The position numbers were made by a program, and so were the translations under genes. From NCBI GenBank assembly GCA_934408705.1, contig CAKRVL010000093.1, positions 1 to 9,403 on the forward strand: DNA of 9,403 nucleotides, in the 5' to 3' direction. This document shows, one piece after another, positions 6,849 to 9,403 of this stretch; within the stretch, counting starts at the first letter, position 1, and each line of letters starts with the position of its first letter. The notes beneath the pieces were generated by a model. The model was given only the letters and a program-made list of their open reading frames with translations, did no database searches and had not been told where the DNA came from. Source of the stretch: an uncultured Blautia sp. (lineage in GTDB: Bacteria > Bacillota > Clostridia > Lachnospirales > Lachnospiraceae).

Positions 6849-7949
6849 TTATGCAGTTCTTGTTCCTCTTGCACCGGCCGTTCTGGTACTTATATCAAAT
6901 TCACGAAGTTTCCGCTTGGATTCCTCACTTAAATTTCGCGGTACCTGAATCTGAACCGTTACGTACAAATCACCGTAGACTCCAGCTTTACCCATCACCT
7001 GGATGCCTTTTCCTTTCAGGCGGATTTTGCTTCCAGACTGAGTTCCTTCCGGAATACGGCACATTACCTGACCATTTAACGTCTGTACTCTGGCTTCACC
7101 GCCAAGAGCAGCTGTAACAAACGGCACATTTACTGTAGTGTAAACATCTGCTCCCTTCCGTTCAAAACCAGGACGTTCTCCTACATGAACCTTCAGAAGA
7201 AGGTCTCCTGCCGGAGCACCACCGTAACCTGGGTTGCCTTTGCCTCTCAGACGGATGCTCTTGCCGTTATCGATTCCAGCCGGGACATGAATCTTCAATG
7301 TCTGTTTGCCTTTTCCATCAGCTTCTGAAAGATTGATCAGCTTATCACAGCCAAATGCAGCTTCATTAAAGCTGATAGAAATTTCCGCATTCAGATCCTG
7401 TCCTTTCTGCTGATGGCTGCCACCGAAGCCACTATTGTAGCTGCTTCCGAAGTCATCTCCATAACCTGCGCTACCAAAACCGCCAAAGCCACTTCCTCCA
7501 AATCCGTGTGCGGAGCCAGTCCTTCCAGAATTGCTTCTTCCTCCGAAACCTCCGCCAAACAAATTCTTCAGAATATCGTCCATGTCACCGCCCTCGAAAT
7601 GAAATTCCTGATAGCTGCCATCCGGACTTCTGTACGCACCGCTATGACTGTTTCCAAATCCGTCAAAGCCACCGTTTCCATTAAAGCCACCTGTGCCATA
7701 TCCGGCACCGCCAGCACCTTCTTCAAATGCAGCATGGCCGAACTGGTCATAAAGTTTCTTCTTCTCAGGATCACTGAGCACATTATATGCTTCTGTAACT
7801 TCCTTAAACTTTTCTTCAGCATCCGGATTTCCCTCGTTTGAATCCGGATGATATTTCTTTGCCATCTTACGATAAGCTTTCTTTATAGCCTCTTTATCTG
7901 CACTGCGGTCAATTCCCAGCACTTCATAATAATCTCTCTTTGTTCCCAT
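6849..7949 (-). CDS. DnaJ/CbpA-type J-domain co-chaperone without zinc finger
   Basis: J proteins deliver substrates to DnaK (Hsp70) and stimulate its ATPase. The J domain covers residues 6-70 (DYYEVLGI, then KKYHPDSN with the essential HPD at 34-36, then [14 protein letters not shown]). A long Gly/Phe-rich linker follows (about 71-180; GGFGG and GFGGFG repeats). The client-binding domains are at about 184-255 ([28 protein letters not shown]) and 264-338 ([30 protein letters not shown]). None of the four CxxCxGxG zinc-finger motifs of classical DnaJ is present, so this is a class B (CbpA-like) protein; a dnaK-linked dnaJ would be elsewhere. ATG 7949 is preferred because AGAGGTGA lies five bases upstream. 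A GTG at 7958 has its own GAGGAG six bases before it and would add three residues. The gene has its own promoter with a structured leader. Its end lies 33 bp from the MarR -35 box, with no clear terminator. Confidence 0.9.
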   Translation of the reverse strand: MGTKRDYYEVLGIDRSADKEAIKKAYRKMAKKYHPDSNEGNPDAEEKFKEVTEAYNVLSDPEKKKLYDQFGHAAFEEGAGGAGYGTGGFNGNGGFDGFGNSHSGAYRSPDGSYQEFHFEGGDMDDILKNLFGGGFGGRSNSGRTGSAHGFGGSGFGGFGSAGYGDDFGSSYNSGFGGSHQQKGQDLNAEISISFNEAAFGCDKLINLSEADGKGKQTLKIHVPAGIDNGKSIRLRGKGNPGYGGAPAGDLLLKVHVGERPGFERKGADVYTTVNVPFVTAALGGEARVQTLNGQVMCRIPEGTQSGSKIRLKGKGIQVMGKAGVYGDLYVTVQIQVPRNLSEESKRKLREFDISTRTAGARGTRTA

Positions 7950-7984
7950 ATTGGTCACCTCTGACTCCTCATATTGCTAAATAA

Positions 7985-8010
7985 ATTCCCCGGAATCTCT
8001 TCCGGGGAAT
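7985..8010 (-). terminator. GC-rich stem-loop with GAGA tetraloop in the DnaJ leader (attenuator-like)
   Basis: ATTCCCCGGAA and TTCCGGGGAAT pair over 11 perfect bp. In the leftward transcript the loop is GAGA, a stable GNRA tetraloop, and the stem is followed by TTTATTT. That is the form of an intrinsic terminator, yet it lies between the DnaJ promoter and the DnaJ start codon, about 35 bases before the ATG. It therefore may be a leader attenuator. Alternatively it is a 5' stabilizing hairpin; the ribosome binding site lies outside it. Confidence 0.6.
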
Positions 8011-8020
8011 GCTGCTGTCC

Positions 8021-8044
8021 ATCTCCCGAACATCCCCGGGAAAT
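8021..8044 (-). promoter_or_regulatory. First stem-loop of the DnaJ leader, overlapping a competing pairing segment
   Basis: In the leftward transcript ATTTCCCG (8044-8037) can pair with CGGGAGAT (8028-8021), 8 bp including one G-U pair, with an 8-base loop. The segment CCGGGGA (8039-8033) within it can instead pair with TCCCCGG (8009-8003), the first arm of the next hairpin. The two folds exclude each other, as in attenuators. Confidence 0.4.
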
Positions 8045-8068
8045 AGCTTTTCTTTTTGTTCTACCTGT

Positions 8069-8097
8069 AATATAACATTCATTTTCATTAAAGTCAA
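8069..8097 (-). promoter_or_regulatory. Predicted sigma-A promoter for the DnaJ gene
   Basis: Read leftward, TTGACT (8092-8097; 5 of 6), 17 bases and TATATT (8069-8074; 5 of 6) with a TG one base before the -10 (extended -10) form a good promoter. The start would be near 8062, giving a leader of about 112 bases. No CIRCE element (TTAGCACTC-N9-GAGTGCTAA, the HrcA site) is present, so control by HrcA is not supported. Confidence 0.75.
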
Positions 8098-8123
8098 GAT
8101 ATGGAACATAAATTCATATTTTT

Positions 8124-8143
8124 TTCACATTGGCCTTCACATT
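8124..8143. repeat. Two direct TTCACATT repeats upstream of the second MATE promoter
   Basis: TTCACATT occurs at 8124-8131 and 8136-8143, 12 bases apart, just before the -35 position of the rightward MATE gene. The placement would suit an activator, but the repeats are short and spaced slightly more than one helical turn apart. Confidence 0.3.
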
Positions 8144-8165
8144 AGTAGTTCTATTGTATTTTCTA

Positions 8166-8174
8166 TGGTATAAT
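8166..8174 (+). promoter_or_regulatory. Extended -10 promoter for the second MATE gene
   Basis: TGGTATAAT combines a perfect -10 (8169-8174) with an extended -10 TG. No good -35 is found 16-18 bases upstream (TAGTTC at 17), so activity would depend on the extended -10 or on an activator. The start is near 8181, about 26 bases before the ATG. Confidence 0.65.
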
Positions 8175-8206
8175 GATAATACTTTACTATTTTCAGGAGA
8201 ACTAAA

Positions 8207-9403
8207 ATGAAAAAGAAACAATTAAATCTCACCTCCGGTCCTATTTTACGGACTTTATCTGAGTTGGCACTGCCAATCATGGCCTCTTCCTTTCTCTCTA
8301 CCGCCTATAACATCACGGACATGGCATGGATTGGAATGCTGGGCTCCAAGGCAGTGGCCGGCGTCGGTGTAGGAGGTATGTACGTATGGCTCTCCCAGGG
8401 CCTTTCTTCCCTTGCAAGAATGGGAGGACAGGTAAACATGGCGCATTCCCTTGGAAGAGGTGATCCAAAAGCTGCCACTGGCTTTGCACAGGCAGCCCTG
8501 CAGCTTACCATACTATTCTCTCTTTTTGTTACTTTGATCAGTATGTTATTTACTAATCCTCTGCTGCAGTTCTTTGCATTAAATGACGCAGAAACTTACA
8601 ACAGTGCCAAAATTTATATGCGGATCACCTGCGGACTGATCCTGTTTTCCTTCCTTTCCCAGGTACTGACAGGTCTTTTCACAGCACAGGGGGATTCCAA
8701 AACACCATTGAAGGCAAACTTCTTTGGCCTGATACTGAACATGATACTTGATCCGCTTCTTGTTCTTGGTGTAGGACCATTTCCCAGATTAGAAGTTGTA
8801 GGAGCTGCAGTGGCGACCGTTACCGCACAGATTATAGTTCTGTTGATCCTTGTTGCAGAAATTCTCCGTGACCACGGCGAGGCCAATGTACTGCGCAAAA
8901 TCCGTCTGCTTTCCAGACCGGACATTATCTGTGTAAAAGGAGTCTTTCGCATTGGAGTCCCCACTGCACTTCAGGGAAGCCTTTACTGTATCATCTCCAT
9001 GGTACTCACCCGAATGGTTGCCAGCTTCGGTGACGGTGCAATTGCCGTACAACGTGTAGGCGGACAGATTGAGTCTCTCTCCTGGAACACAGCTGACGGT
9101 TTCGGCTCTGCCCTGAACGCTTTCATGGGCCAGAACTACGGCGCAGGAAAAAAAGACCGAATCAAATCAGGATACCATATTTCCATTCGGCTTCTGGTAT
9201 GCTGGGCTGCACTGATCACTATTGCCTTTGTATTTTTCCCGCGGCAGATTTCTGTGCTCTTTTTCCATGAGGAGGAAGTTATCCGGCTTTCCGTCGATTA
9301 CCTGCGGATCATCGGATTTTCCGAAATTTTTCTCAGCGTGGAAATGATGACTGTGGGCGCCCTGTCTGGTCTTGGACGGACACAGCTTTGCAGTCTGATC
9401 AGC
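8207..9403 (+). CDS. MATE family efflux transporter (3' end outside window)
   Basis: A second MATE-type antiporter, in frame for 399 codons to the window edge; family members are usually about 450 residues, so the last one or two helices are missing. The N-terminus is short and basic (MKKKQLNLTSGPI) and leads into the first membrane segment (17-37). Repeat-one features include YNITDMAWIGMLGSKAVAGV (34-53), ARMGGQVNMAHSLGRGD (70-86), GLFTAQGDSKTP (156-167) and LILNMILDPLLVLGVG (175-190). Repeat two has GSALNAFMGQNYGAGKKD (300-317), matching the first. It differs clearly from the MepA-like pump in this window and is closer to uncharacterized clostridial MATE proteins. AGGAG (8195-8199) lies seven bases before the ATG. 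It is transcribed divergently from the DnaJ gene; no regulator gene is visible next to it. The substrate is unknown. Confidence 0.93.
   Translation, partial: MKKKQLNLTSGPILRTLSELALPIMASSFLSTAYNITDMAWIGMLGSKAVAGVGVGGMYVWLSQGLSSLARMGGQVNMAHSLGRGDPKAATGFAQAALQLTILFSLFVTLISMLFTNPLLQFFALNDAETYNSAKIYMRITCGLILFSFLSQVLTGLFTAQGDSKTPLKANFFGLILNMILDPLLVLGVGPFPRLEVVGAAVATVTAQIIVLLILVAEILRDHGEANVLRKIRLLSRPDIICVKGVFRIGVPTALQGSLYCIISMVLTRMVASFGDGAIAVQRVGGQIESLSWNTADGFGSALNAFMGQNYGAGKKDRIKSGYHISIRLLVCWAALITIAFVFFPRQISVLFFHEEEVIRLSVDYLRIIGFSEIFLSVEMMTVGALSGLGRTQLCSLIS

Noticed and set aside
7950..8206. CIRCE heat-shock operator before the DnaJ gene
   Set aside because: TTAGCACTC and GAGTGCTAA are both absent. 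The GC-rich inverted repeat there has an unrelated sequence and spacing.
8255..9052. Several leftward open frames under the second MATE gene
   Set aside because: They are antisense to a clear MATE coding frame with both repeat signatures, and have no ribosome binding sites or recognisable domains.
1..9403. Mobile element, phage or CRISPR array
   Set aside because: No transposase, integrase, terminal repeats or regularly spaced repeats were seen, and all genes are intact, apart from the two cut by the window edges.

Overview
The window looks like a chromosomal stretch from a moderately low-GC Gram-positive anaerobe of the class Clostridia, most likely Lachnospiraceae (a Blautia- or Ruminococcus-type gut bacterium). 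This placement is an inference. It rests on AGGAGG-type ribosome binding sites at nearly every gene, consensus sigma-A promoters in AT-rich gaps, and the character of the proteins (short CYTH phosphatase, MepA-like MATE pump with a MarR regulator, DJ-1 family protein, GH77 enzyme). It is a housekeeping region. I see no phage, IS element, CRISPR array, tRNA or rRNA.

Layout from left to right. Trigger factor (tig) runs leftward out of the window from 1040, so only its N-terminal four fifths are visible. A leftward cluster of CYTH triphosphatase, proC and a DJ-1/PfpI protein (3053 down to 1221) is packed tightly enough to be one transcription unit. The CYTH stop codon lies against the proC Shine-Dalgarno sequence. 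Upstream of it, malQ (4662 to 3133) has its own promoter and is separated from the CYTH gene by a perfect 11-bp hairpin. Next is a leftward pair made of a MarR-family repressor (6694 to 6221) and a MepA-like MATE efflux pump (6128 to 4800). A leftward zinc-finger-less DnaJ protein (7949 to 6849) is followed by a rightward second MATE transporter (8207 to the window end). These last two are divergent and share a 257-bp control region.

How the genes work together. The clearest regulatory logic is the MarR-MATE pair. A perfect-consensus promoter (TTGACA, 17 bp, TATAAT) carries two 12-bp palindromes, one filling the -35/-10 spacer and one just after the predicted start. This is the expected design of an autorepressed, ligand-induced efflux operon. 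The DnaJ gene has an extended -10 promoter and a leader of about 110 nt with two stem-loops. The second stem-loop has a GAGA tetraloop followed by TTTATTT, and it resembles a terminator that an upstream segment could disrupt. Nothing here is clearly a new biological system. The most useful leads are these two control regions.
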